In this document: positions 37,591 through 46,099 of the stretch, in pieces
Numbering within the stretch: the stretch's first letter is position 1
Layout of the letters: every line of letters begins with the position of its first letter
Assembly (NCBI GenBank): GCA_902533625.1
Contig: CACAMI010000001.1
Location: 62,001 to 126,000, forward strand
Direction: 5' to 3'
Length of the DNA stretch: 64,000 bases
Origin: an uncultured Alphaproteobacteria bacterium
Lineage (GTDB): Bacteria; Pseudomonadota; Alphaproteobacteria; Rhodobacterales; Rhodobacteraceae
The notes under the pieces: generated by a model
What the model was told of the DNA's origin: nothing
The model's input: only the letters and a program-made list of their open reading frames with translations
Databases searched by the model: none
Made by a program: the position numbers and the translations under genes

Positions 37591-39096
37591 TTAGGATGAC
37601 AAGATGTTAATCTCTTTGCGGATGTGAGTTTTCAATATTTTTCCATAGTTATTTTTTGGAAGCTGTTTACTAAAAAAGTATTTTTTTGGCCTCTTAAATC
37701 GGGCTAAATTCTGGAGACACAAGTCGTCCAAAATTTTCTCAATATTATCATTTATTTTTTTTAAGACTACAATGGCTACTACTATTTCACCCCATTTTTT
37801 GTCTTCTAATCCGACAACTGCAACCTCTTTAACATCAGGATGCAATAATAGAACGTCTTCGATTTCCCTTGGGTAAACATTCATTCCTCCAGTTATGACC
37901 ATGTCCTTAGATCTGTCTTTTATGGTCAGTATGCCGTACTGATCAATAGAGCCTAGGTCTCCAGTAAGTAACCAGCCATTTCGCAATGCTTTTTTTGTTG
38001 CTTCCTCATTTTTATAATATTCTTTCATAACGCAATCAGACTTAGTTATTATTTCTCCAACTTCACCCAAGGGAACAGGGTTCCAGTTAGAGTCAACAAC
38101 TTCTACGCTACATGCTGTTCGTGATATTCCTGCTGATATTAAAAGCTCATTATAATATGGTTTTCTTTTATCAGAATACATAGCTTTTGTAATATTAGTT
38201 ATTGTCATGGGTGCTTCCCCCTGGCCATAAAGTTGGTATAGGGTATTCCCAAATATCTCCAAAGCAATTTTGGTATCAGACAGGTACATTGGGGCGCCAC
38301 CAAACTCTAGTGTTTTTAATCCCTTGAGATTAGCTGATGCCATCGTGTGAGATGAGAGGCGCTTTACCATTGTTGGTGCTGCAAAGAATGAGATGTTTTC
38401 CTCCGTAGAAAGTAACCCAAAAATTTCTTCTGGCTCAAAGTTTGATTGGCATATATAGTTTTTTGCACCCTTTAAAATAAATGGAAGCGCATAAATTCCA
38501 GAACCGTGGGTCATGGGTGCGGCATGAAGTCTAATATCTTTTTCATCAATGGAATCCACGTCTGCAAAATATGATAAACTCATAAAAAGAAGATTTCTAT
38601 GAGTTAAGACCGCTCCTTTAGGTTTTCCTGTGGTACCTGACGTATAAAAAATCCAAGCAGGATCTGTCACGTCATTTTTTAAATGGGGTAGGTGCTCAAA
38701 TTTGGAAGTTTTTATAAATTCTTTTGAATAATTCACAATTACAGGCATATTTGAATGGATATCAGATATTTTATCTTTTGAGCAGAAAATCAATTTTGTG
38801 TCTGAATTTTCAAATATCCAAGCGAGTTCTTTCTTGTGGAGTTTGGAGTTTATAGGAACTGCTGTTAATCCAGCCTTCCATATCCCAAAAAGAATTGGAA
38901 GGAAAAGGTGATCATTTTCCATCACTAAAGCCACATGTTCGCCTTTTTTAAGGTTAAAAGTTTTAGACAGAGCTGAGCCTATGCTACTTGCCACATTGCA
39001 GAAATCCATATAACTTAGACTGCCGCCATCCCAAAAAATAGCGCTTCTATTGGGTTGGATTTTTGTTATTCTTTCAAGTTCTGAATAAAAATTCAT
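37591..39096 (-). CDS. Class I adenylate-forming acyl-CoA synthetase/ligase
   Basis: AMP-binding enzyme activating a carboxylic acid to an acyl adenylate and usually an acyl-CoA. The core motifs are WIFYTSGTTGKPKGAVLTHR, LYGQGEAPM, LLTGDLGSIDQYGILTIKDR and NNYGKILKTHIRK with the C-terminal catalytic lysine. At 501 residues it resembles long- or medium-chain or aromatic acid ligases; the acid cannot be read. It starts one base after the cheR stop, so it is translationally coupled to a chemotaxis gene, which is very unusual. It could act in a metabolic side branch, or supply a ligand or modification for the sensory system; this is speculative. Confidence 0.9.
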   Translation of the reverse strand: MNFYSELERITKIQPNRSAIFWDGGSLSYMDFCNVASSIGSALSKTFNLKKGEHVALVMENDHLFLPILFGIWKAGLTAVPINSKLHKKELAWIFENSDTKLIFCSKDKISDIHSNMPVIVNYSKEFIKTSKFEHLPHLKNDVTDPAWIFYTSGTTGKPKGAVLTHRNLLFMSLSYFADVDSIDEKDIRLHAAPMTHGSGIYALPFILKGAKNYICQSNFEPEEIFGLLSTEENISFFAAPTMVKRLSSHTMASANLKGLKTLEFGGAPMYLSDTKIALEIFGNTLYQLYGQGEAPMTITNITKAMYSDKRKPYYNELLISAGISRTACSVEVVDSNWNPVPLGEVGEIITKSDCVMKEYYKNEEATKKALRNGWLLTGDLGSIDQYGILTIKDRSKDMVITGGMNVYPREIEDVLLLHPDVKEVAVVGLEDKKWGEIVVAIVVLKKINDNIEKILDDLCLQNLARFKRPKKYFFSKQLPKNNYGKILKTHIRKEINILSS

Positions 39097-39097
39097 A

Positions 39098-39814
39098 TTA
39101 GGATTTTTGCCATAGAACTATATTACCCTTATTAATTCTTTTCCATTCGGTCCCAGTCATTTTTGGATCTGTATCCCCAAGTATTAAAAAACCGCCTGTC
39201 TTCACCGATTTTGCTAGGCTTCTTAAAACCTTAGCTTTGCCATTTTCTGTCATGTGGAGAAGAACATTTCGACATATGACAATATCAAATTCAAAGTTGT
39301 AAGGGCCCGTAACCAAATTATGAATATCAAAAAGAATAATTTTACTGAGACTTTTTTTGAATTCAACATATGTAGAATTCAGATTTTCATCAGGACAAAT
39401 ATTCATAAAGGTATCTTTCTTGAATAAATGTATCTTTTCAATTTCTTTACTTCTGTATAAAAAATATTTTCCCTTTTTTGCATGATGGATTGCATCAATA
39501 TTTAGGTCTGTTCCAACTAGTTTCAGGTTCAGATTTTTCTTACTCATTAGATATGCAGAATACACCTCCTGTCCTGTTGAACAGCCGGCAAACCACACCC
39601 TGGAATTTTTCTGGTTTATTAAATTTCTAAGAAGCTCTGAAACTTCCGCATTTCTAAAAAATGATGTTTCTGGATTAACAAAATTTTTGGCAGCTCCAAA
39701 AATTTTATCTCCCATGAAGTCCGCAGAAGTGTACATTTTTGACAAAGAGGACAATTTTTTTTCAGTAAGCTTTAGCCCCGTTTTTTCCATTATGTAATGA
39801 CTGAAATCTTTCAT
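39098..39814 (-). CDS. cheR: Chemoreceptor glutamate methyltransferase CheR
   Basis: SAM-dependent enzyme that methylates glutamates on chemoreceptors for adaptation. Motifs are NPETSFFRNAEV, the SAM-binding VWFAGCSTGQEVYSAYL, LVGTDLNIDAIHHAKKGKY and DIVICRNVLLHM. At 238 residues it is shorter than the usual 270-290, mainly at the N-terminal helical domain. Together with cheB it implies real methylation-based adaptation in this system. It is followed directly by the acyl-CoA synthetase. Confidence 0.92.
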   Translation of the reverse strand: MKDFSHYIMEKTGLKLTEKKLSSLSKMYTSADFMGDKIFGAAKNFVNPETSFFRNAEVSELLRNLINQKNSRVWFAGCSTGQEVYSAYLMSKKNLNLKLVGTDLNIDAIHHAKKGKYFLYRSKEIEKIHLFKKDTFMNICPDENLNSTYVEFKKSLSKIILFDIHNLVTGPYNFEFDIVICRNVLLHMTENGKAKVLRSLAKSVKTGGFLILGDTDPKMTGTEWKRINKGNIVLWQKS

Positions 39815-39827
39815 TTACTATTTTAAT

Positions 39828-40139
39828 CTAGATATTGCCAATTTCAACCGCGATCAGACCATTATTGTAGCTCACAAATCCATATGTATTCCCTAAAACC
39901 TTGGAAGATGGTGTGTCCAGTTTTAATGGTCTTCCTTGAACCTGGGTAGGCTTAGTTTCACTGGGTATTAGGTAGTTCTCATTTGTAAGAATTTTAAATG
40001 CAGAATTTCTTGAAGGACTATTATTGTAAAGTTTGTGCATGACTTTACCTTTTCCTTTACCGGAAATCACTTCTTTAACATTATTAAGACGAAACACTAA
40101 ATTTTTATCGTCCCAAGTAGCTAATACGTAAGTCTCCAA
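39828..40139 (-). CDS. Small CheW-like fragment protein (uncertain)
   Basis: A 103-residue protein between cheA and cheR. The N-terminus METYVLATWDDKNLVFRLNN followed by VKEVI resembles the start of a CheW domain, and the C-terminus YGFVSYNNGLIAVEIGNI resembles its end. The central conserved segment of CheW (a GxxxxRGxxxPxxD-like motif) is missing. It may be a minimal coupling protein or an inhibitor occupying CheW sites. The start is TTG with AAAGG upstream, 12 bp after cheA. Expression is supported by tight operon position and codon usage like its neighbours; function is unassigned. Confidence 0.6.
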   Translation of the reverse strand: METYVLATWDDKNLVFRLNNVKEVISGKGKGKVMHKLYNNSPSRNSAFKILTNENYLIPSETKPTQVQGRPLKLDTPSSKVLGNTYGFVSYNNGLIAVEIGNI

Positions 40140-40151
40140 TTCTTAACCTTT

Positions 40152-41804
40152 CTAAGCTGCCTGATTGTCATAATCAAATAACCGTTCAACATTTAATCGA
40201 AAAATTATGTTCCGATCGTCGTCGACAGTGGTTCCTGATACAAAAGGGAGATTTGAAATCAACTTATCCGGTTGGTCAAAAACGATTTCATCATATACGA
40301 AATCACCAAAGTAATTAATGGCTATAGCTTTATCTGATAAGGAAAGTAGTATTATTTTTTCAACAAATCCTTTAGAATTATTAGTAGGCAAAGATAGTAA
40401 CTTACTTAAATCTTGAATAGGGATCTGACTTTTATTATATCTAATGTGCTCAGTCCCCGTCACAATATCTGTTTCCAAGTCAGATTTATTCTTTACCCAT
40501 TGAATTGATCTCGATGGAACAGCATAAAATGTGGGCAAATCTTTCAAAATTATGCATTCCTCAGTACTGACTGCTCCGGGGATAAGTACAGAAATATTGG
40601 TACCTTTATTTTTTTCAGAAAAAATCTCTATTTTGCCGCCTAGCATCGCAATATTTTTTTCCACAACATCCATGCCTACTCCTCTGCCTGAAGTGGAGCT
40701 CACATTCTCGGCAGTAGAAAAACCAGGCTTAAAAATCAAAGAATAAATATCTCGTTCTTCTAATTCTTTTGGGTTCGACTTAGAAATGAATTTCTTTTCT
40801 ATTGCTTTCTTAAGTATTTTATCTTTATCTAAACCACGACCATCATCAGAGAGTTTTATTACCAGATTGTCCCCTTCCTTTTGGAATGACAAATTAATTT
40901 TGCCTATTCCTTTTTTAGGTCTATCCTTATCCTCTTCAATTCCATGATCAATTGAATTTCTTATCATATGCATCAAAGGGTCAGCTAAGGCCCTAATTAT
41001 ACTACGATCAGCTCTTTCGTTATCTCCTTTTACATTGAATTGAATTTTCTTTTTAAGGCTCTTTGAGGTATCTATAGCTGCTCTCTTCAATCTTCTAACT
41101 AAGTCATTTACAGATATGAGTCTTAAGTCAGTAATTCTTCCGTTCACAATTTGTATGTCATTGACTAATTTCTCTAAAATAACATTCGCATAGTCATTTT
41201 CAGCCATTGTGTTAACTTGCTCGAAAGCCCTCTTTAAGGCATTTGCTCTAGAGATTAAAGTTCCAGATTTTTGAAAAAGATCATCAAGAGAAGCAGAACT
41301 TACTTGGGTGAACCTTTCTTCTTCTAATGAATCCAGATTACTTAAAGGTTCACTTACTAGGGAATCATCAAAAGTTTCATTTCTATTTTTTTGTTTAATT
41401 TTCGAGGGTTTTCCTTGAAGAATTTCTTCAAGCACTGACTTGCACGATCCAAAATTCTTGGTAATTACTTCTTTACGCTCTTTTATAGATTTTTGTAAAA
41501 TTGCTTTTAGCACATCTGTAAAATTTAATAATGCAGTACGTAGATTGTCATCTAATATAATTTTGCCCTTTCTTGATTCTGATATTAAATCTTCAGCAAG
41601 ATGGGTTAAAGTTACAGTTTCAGACAATCCGATGCTACCAGTCAACCCTTTTAAGGAATGAAAACTTCTGAAAATAGAGTCTATTTCTGCCTTTGAAAGA
41701 TCTTTGTTTACGCTATCCAAAAGCAGATCTTCGGAATTCTTGCAGTGTTCCAAGGCTTCTGACTCGAACTGGGCCCAAATCTCGTCTAAGAATTCATCAT
41801 TCAA
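40152..41804 (-). CDS. cheA: Chemotaxis-type histidine kinase CheA, compact form
   Basis: Array histidine kinase of 550 residues. P1 (about 1-110) has the phosphoacceptor His49 in FRSFHSLKGLTGS. A linker of about 70 residues follows with no recognisable P2 response-regulator-binding domain. P3 and P4 follow with MHMIRNSIDHGIEE (N box), LSDDGRGLD (G1) and SGRGVGMDVV (G2), and a CheW-like P5 domain closes the protein (about 410-550). The start is TTG with AAAGGTG upstream. All catalytic motifs are intact, so it should be active. Absence of P2 and the unusual partners suggest it does not feed a standard flagellar CheY. Confidence 0.92.
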   Translation of the reverse strand: MNDEFLDEIWAQFESEALEHCKNSEDLLLDSVNKDLSKAEIDSIFRSFHSLKGLTGSIGLSETVTLTHLAEDLISESRKGKIILDDNLRTALLNFTDVLKAILQKSIKERKEVITKNFGSCKSVLEEILQGKPSKIKQKNRNETFDDSLVSEPLSNLDSLEEERFTQVSSASLDDLFQKSGTLISRANALKRAFEQVNTMAENDYANVILEKLVNDIQIVNGRITDLRLISVNDLVRRLKRAAIDTSKSLKKKIQFNVKGDNERADRSIIRALADPLMHMIRNSIDHGIEEDKDRPKKGIGKINLSFQKEGDNLVIKLSDDGRGLDKDKILKKAIEKKFISKSNPKELEERDIYSLIFKPGFSTAENVSSTSGRGVGMDVVEKNIAMLGGKIEIFSEKNKGTNISVLIPGAVSTEECIILKDLPTFYAVPSRSIQWVKNKSDLETDIVTGTEHIRYNKSQIPIQDLSKLLSLPTNNSKGFVEKIILLSLSDKAIAINYFGDFVYDEIVFDQPDKLISNLPFVSGTTVDDDRNIIFRLNVERLFDYDNQAA

Positions 41805-41814
41805 TTATACACCT

Positions 41815-42228
41815 TTAATTTTTAACCAATTGATTAATTAAGTTCTTTAGATCCTCCCCCTTTTTTTGAGCTAATGTAGGATCTAATGCTCCACCAGGCT
41901 TATCAATTATTCCATCTGCCCCTAATTTCTTTACTTCGGCCGAGTAAGTACTGCCAATTTGAGCTAGAGATGATACAATTATTACTTTTGCTTTATGATG
42001 CAAACGAATTTCCCTTAAAGCCTCCACTCCGTTCATAATCGGCATTTCAATATCTAAAAGAATAATCTCAAATTTTGAATTATCGAGCTTTTCAAGAGCA
42101 ATTTTTCCATTTTCCGCTTCTTCTATGAGATCAAACATATTCAACTCTTCAACTATTTTCTTTAGCATCATCCGCATCAATTTACTATCATCAACAATTA
42201 AGACGTTTCTATTTGCATCTAAATTCAT
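41815..42228 (-). CDS. Stand-alone receiver-domain response regulator
   Basis: Single receiver domain of 137 residues. The phosphorylation site is Asp59 in IILLDIEMPIMNG, with the acidic pair in LIVDDSKLMR and the conserved Lys in IIDKPGG. The DSKLMR, VSSLA and GADGIIDKPGG segments look more like the receiver of CheB than canonical CheY. The track begins at a GTG at 42240; I chose the ATG at 42228 because GGTGGGTG precedes it and the cheB stop lies just upstream. It is a probable phosphoacceptor or phosphate sink for the adjacent CheA. Confidence 0.88.
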   Translation of the reverse strand: MNLDANRNVLIVDDSKLMRMMLKKIVEELNMFDLIEEAENGKIALEKLDNSKFEIILLDIEMPIMNGVEALREIRLHHKAKVIIVSSLAQIGSTYSAEVKKLGADGIIDKPGGALDPTLAQKKGEDLKNLINQLVKN

Positions 42229-42232
42229 TTTT

Positions 42233-43273
42233 TCACCCACCGTGAGATAAACTATACTTTTCTGTTAGGAGATCGCCAATTTTTTTGGGTTCCGCAATGA
42301 TATCCTGATACCCTTTTGCAATAACGGAAAGCGGCATAGTTTTGGCAACTGCGGTACTAGGGTCTTGCACAAAAATGAGTCCTCCATTTTCTTTGTGAAT
42401 CTTAGAGCCTTCACAAGCATCTGAGCATAGACCACTCAATATTACAACATCACAAAGTTTATTTTTTTCCGAAACTCCTTTAAGAAAGGAATCTATGTTA
42501 GGTGTAAAAAGTTTCCCAATTTTTGGAGGGATATAAGATATGAAAAAATCATTTGATTTTTCTCTTAGCTCGGCCTCGAATCCTCCTTTTAACATTGAAA
42601 CACTGTTTTCAACTATACTGCCGTCATTTGATATGCGAATTTTAAAGCCATTGTCACAATAAAACTTATTTAGTCGATTTACAAAAAATTCATCGACCCC
42701 CTCTGGCATGTGAATGGCGGCAATAATTGGGATGTGAAAATAATCAATTCTCCTCAATATTTCTTCAAGGGGTTCTAAGGAACCTGCTGATCCTGCAATT
42801 AAAAGCATGTCAGCTTTTGAAGAAATTTGTATGACTTGGCTATTGTTTATTGATTTAGGAGATAAAATATTTCTTTTTATTTGTTTTTCTATGGCACCCA
42901 AATAATCAAGAATATCTTCTCTAAATTCATTTAAATTGATCCCTTTTCCTATTTTATTTTTCGAAATAAATCCAATTGCACCCAAGCGAAACGCTTCAAT
43001 TATCTTTTTGCCATCAGATCTATGGAAGCCACTTACTATCAAACATTCAGATCTATGGCTTTTTTCTCGAAGGTTTTTCAAAAGTTCCACGCCGTCCATG
43101 ATTGGCATTTCCACATCTGAAATTATCAGGTCGGCCATATAATTTTCATTTTCCAGAAAAGCGTCCTTTCCGTTTTCTGCCTCCCAAATGACTTCAAAAC
43201 TAGGATTCGATTGAACTATTTGCTTGATCACCATCCGAATGAATTTAGAGTCATCAACAATAGCGACTTTCAT
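42233..43273 (-). CDS. cheB: CheB: receiver domain plus protein-glutamate methylesterase
   Basis: Removes methyl groups from chemoreceptors when phosphorylated. The receiver domain (1-125) has Asp53 in LIISDVEMPIMDG. The methylesterase domain (about 150-346) keeps a triad in register: Ser162 in AGSAGSLEP, His188 in IHMPEGVDEFF and Asp285 in SGLCSDACEG. The usual STGG and TGMGxDGA motifs are both altered, so it is a divergent member, though probably active. Its ATG overlaps the stop of the upstream CheW-like gene (ATGA). Confidence 0.88.
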   Translation of the reverse strand: MKVAIVDDSKFIRMVIKQIVQSNPSFEVIWEAENGKDAFLENENYMADLIISDVEMPIMDGVELLKNLREKSHRSECLIVSGFHRSDGKKIIEAFRLGAIGFISKNKIGKGINLNEFREDILDYLGAIEKQIKRNILSPKSINNSQVIQISSKADMLLIAGSAGSLEPLEEILRRIDYFHIPIIAAIHMPEGVDEFFVNRLNKFYCDNGFKIRISNDGSIVENSVSMLKGGFEAELREKSNDFFISYIPPKIGKLFTPNIDSFLKGVSEKNKLCDVVILSGLCSDACEGSKIHKENGGLIFVQDPSTAVAKTMPLSVIAKGYQDIIAEPKKIGDLLTEKYSLSHGG

Positions 43274-44715
43274 TTGGAAAGCTCTAAAAAACGTTCCTTT
43301 AGATCTTCTGTATCTATTTGATAATAAATTTTGTCAGAGTAAACAATCTTCGCAGCGGACACATTTTGGAACTTGGCGGCGTGGTCACCCCTGATGTCTT
43401 TATGGGTAAGGTTTCTTGAAATTGAGATTCTATTAATATCAGGCACCGCCAAAGCAGCCTGTATTTCACTAATTTCAAAAAAAATAATGAAATTGCGTTG
43501 AGAAACATCACTTCCGCCCAATACAACGCTTAAATCAAAGACAGCTGTAACCCTATTTTCCAATTCCGTGTACCCCAGCATATTTTGCTGCTGATTTTTG
43601 GAAATTTTTATTTCCGATGAATGGGATACTTTTTTAAGCAGTTCTAATGGTAAGAGGTAATTATAAGTATCACTATGAATAGTTAAAAAGCTAATAGTCT
43701 CATAAATTTCTCCTGAAGCCACATTCTTAAGCGTAGGAGAAAAAGGATACAATGATTTCAATGCATCAATTCCCTCCAAATTAATGACCCTTAAGTGTTC
43801 ATTGTTTTTGGAATCAAAACCAAATACCGAGGATCCTTCAAAAAGATTTTTTAAATCACTCAAATCAGATTTTTTCTGTTTAATTTTATCATGTTTATTT
43901 GTGCGGACTAAATTATTTTTTGGGACGTTGTGAAGTTCACATTTTTTTTCACTACCTATTGCAATTGTATGCCTACCCTCTTCATTTTCTAATGGGGAAG
44001 AAAAGAAGGCTTGAAAAGCATATTTAGAATTGCCACCACCTATAAAAGGACAAAGTGAATCACTAAAATTTGCCATTGGCACGGAACAGCCAGAAAACGA
44101 ATCAATAATTTCGATATCCTTCATAGGTATGACCCTATTTAAGTCCTCAATATCTACAGCAAACTTTTCATTTTCGGTGACAAATGAAAGAAAAGTTCTA
44201 TTTTCTTCTATAGATGTATTTTCTTTTAGAAAATCAACGGGCTTCTCTTTTTTAATTGTATTCTGATCCCCCATGAGGGAGTTAAATAACTCCTCTACTT
44301 TGACATAAATTAAATTTTGCCTGCCTAATTTAGTTCTAAGAAGAGGGGTTAGTTTTTTCCCAAAGCCCACTTTAGATGATTCGGGTTCAATTTTAATAGT
44401 TTTTAAGCCAATAATTTCATCGATTTGTAAGCATATATTTCTATCTGATTCCTCCAAGAAAATTAAAAACTTTGGAATATTAGAGCTACGCCTTTTTGTT
44501 TCAATTATAAATTTTGGGTCTGCCAAAAGGACAGCTTTGCCAGCATTTTGAGCCACACCAATTAATGGCTTTTCTAAATTTTCTAGTAAAACAATTTCAT
44601 CAAAATCCTTTACTGCAGAGAGAAAAGTTTTTGGTAAGGCTATTAACTTATCACAACATTTTGTAATGAGAACATCACAATCCAGGTATTTTAGTTTTTT
44701 TTTGTTAGCAACCAT
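43270..44715 (-). CDS. Three-domain CheW-like scaffold protein
   Basis: First gene of the chemosensory operon, 481 residues. Three CheW-like segments can be proposed: about 8-150, 165-330 and 338-481. The second and third begin with recognisable strands (RTFLSFVTENEKFAVDIEDL and FLTIHSDTYNYLLPLELLKK), and the third has ENRVTAVFDLSVVLG where CheW proteins have the conserved PxxDL region. Similarity is weak, so the call is structural inference from spaced hydrophobic patterns and position. A triple CheW could cross-link receptors and CheA in an array, replacing the usual single-domain coupling protein, which is absent. Confidence 0.65.
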   Translation of the reverse strand: MVANKKKLKYLDCDVLITKCCDKLIALPKTFLSAVKDFDEIVLLENLEKPLIGVAQNAGKAVLLADPKFIIETKRRSSNIPKFLIFLEESDRNICLQIDEIIGLKTIKIEPESSKVGFGKKLTPLLRTKLGRQNLIYVKVEELFNSLMGDQNTIKKEKPVDFLKENTSIEENRTFLSFVTENEKFAVDIEDLNRVIPMKDIEIIDSFSGCSVPMANFSDSLCPFIGGGNSKYAFQAFFSSPLENEEGRHTIAIGSEKKCELHNVPKNNLVRTNKHDKIKQKKSDLSDLKNLFEGSSVFGFDSKNNEHLRVINLEGIDALKSLYPFSPTLKNVASGEIYETISFLTIHSDTYNYLLPLELLKKVSHSSEIKISKNQQQNMLGYTELENRVTAVFDLSVVLGGSDVSQRNFIIFFEISEIQAALAVPDINRISISRNLTHKDIRGDHAAKFQNVSAAKIVYSDKIYYQIDTEDLKERFLELSK

Positions 44716-44762
44716 TTTTTCTTTTCTAACGCCTTTTCAATTTCTTAGTCTAAGGTATATAA

Positions 44763-44792
44763 ATTATACTAAATTTAAAATACTAATTGAAA
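44763..44792 (-). promoter_or_regulatory. Candidate promoter of the chemosensory operon
   Basis: On the minus strand a -10 TATAAT (44768-44763) lies 18 bp from a weak -35 TTTCAA (44792-44787). The latter reads TTGAAA on the plus strand and could also serve the divergent genes, although a good plus-strand -10 is not visible. The 163-bp divergent interval otherwise shows nothing distinctive. Confidence 0.35.
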
Positions 44793-44878
44793 TCTAAACT
44801 TAATTACAATAATCCTTTCATATCATTGGTATATTTCAGTGGATGAATTTTGAACTTTTTTTTCCAAGTTAAATTAGA

Positions 44879-45223
44879 ATGACAATTGATAGTAGCTTTG
44901 TAAAAAACTTATTTGTTTCAGACGTGATAAAGGTTGACGCAGGAAATTCAATACCTTTGGGCGATCATTTCTATTTTGTTAATTCCGGAGTAGTTTCTGG
45001 AAGCATCGGTGTGAAGAGACCAGCTAAATTTAAAGCTGAAGCAGGACAATTTTTTAGTCTGAAGTCTATTATTAACCCAGAGGATAAGGTCAATTCCGCT
45101 TTGGCAGATACGATGGTTGAATTAACAATGGTTAAATATAACGAGTTAGAGAAGGTTTTAGGTGGAACTGATAAAAATCTAAGCGCATTATTAAAATCAT
45201 TAATTTCTCAAGGAATCCATTAA
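44879..45223 (+). CDS. Small protein resembling a cyclic-nucleotide-binding domain (first)
   Basis: A 114-residue protein with the strand pattern of the cNMP-binding/cupin-like beta barrel: VIKVDAGNSIPLGDHFYFVN, SGVVSGSIG and AEAGQFFSLKSI, followed by a strand-rich VELTMVKYNELEKVL and a closing helix. No DNA-binding domain is attached. The canonical phosphate-binding cassette (FGExAL...RxA) is not conserved, so cyclic-nucleotide binding is doubtful. It diverges from the chemosensory operon and shares one base with the next gene (TAATG), so the three plus-strand genes form an operon. Confidence 0.6.
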   Translation: MTIDSSFVKNLFVSDVIKVDAGNSIPLGDHFYFVNSGVVSGSIGVKRPAKFKAEAGQFFSLKSIINPEDKVNSALADTMVELTMVKYNELEKVLGGTDKNLSALLKSLISQGIH

Positions 45224-46098
45224 TGTCGTCTGATTTCGATTTTGGAAATTTTTTAGATCTAAAAAATCAGGTAATACTTAAGATAAATTGTATAAAGCTT
45301 TTCCAGTGCTTATGTAATCCAAAAAAAAGTCAAAAAGACATTTCTCTCATAAGGGATAATATCTTAGAAGATCCAATTTCTAAAAGCTTTTCGGGTTTTT
45401 TTGATGTGATTCTGAATTTGAAATTAGATAATAAAGATTCCATTCTACGAGCTTTCCCCCATCTTAATTTAATGATTAAAACACTAAATGATAACGGTGA
45501 GGCAGATGCAGAAATACTGGGGACAAAACAAAAATTGAAAGAAAATTTGAGTGATTTTTACATTAGAATAATGGATAAAGATGACATCTGGGTAATTTCT
45601 CAGATTCATGAGTTTCTTGAATCGGAAAGTGATTTAGCGACGATTTTAACGCGCATACTTGATTTGGAGGTTTCGGATATGGGTATTATTTCGGAAGTTA
45701 GAGATTTGTTAGAAAATAAAAATTCTTTGGCAGGATTAGAGGCACTCCTAAAAAAACTGCTTTCAGATGAAGACAGAGGTTTTATTACCGGTGAGGAAAG
45801 GAGAATATTATTAGACAGGGGTGTTAAGGAGAGCTTTGTTAATTTAATTACAAAAGAGTCTTTAAAAGACCTGACCCCACAAAATTTATTGGAAGACAAG
45901 TTATTTCTAATATCTTTCTCAGAGGAAATGCTTAATGATAAGCCAGATTTTATTGAAAAAATTACAGAAAATGGTGTAATTCTAACTAGTACTGGTGCTG
46001 AATCGAAAGATGGTTTTGTATTTTTGGTTTTATCTAAAAATGAAATGAGCAATAGTTTTTTTGAGAATTATGATCAATCTATAACTGAGGTAATATAA
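45223..46098 (+). CDS. Unassigned protein of the chemosensory island
   Basis: I do not recognise this 291-residue protein. It is acidic and predicted mostly helical, with no signal peptide or transmembrane segment. A repeated leucine-rich helical style is seen in MDKDDIWVISQIHEFLESES, RILDLEVSDMGIISEVRDLL and LEALLKKLLSDEDRGFITGE. It lies between two small cNMP-domain-like proteins with 1-bp spacing on each side, so it is likely their partner. It could be an adaptor or output protein of the adjacent CheA system. Its function is unknown. Confidence 0.6.
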   Translation: MSSDFDFGNFLDLKNQVILKINCIKLFQCLCNPKKSQKDISLIRDNILEDPISKSFSGFFDVILNLKLDNKDSILRAFPHLNLMIKTLNDNGEADAEILGTKQKLKENLSDFYIRIMDKDDIWVISQIHEFLESESDLATILTRILDLEVSDMGIISEVRDLLENKNSLAGLEALLKKLLSDEDRGFITGEERRILLDRGVKESFVNLITKESLKDLTPQNLLEDKLFLISFSEEMLNDKPDFIEKITENGVILTSTGAESKDGFVFLVLSKNEMSNSFFENYDQSITEVI

Positions 46099-46099
46099 A

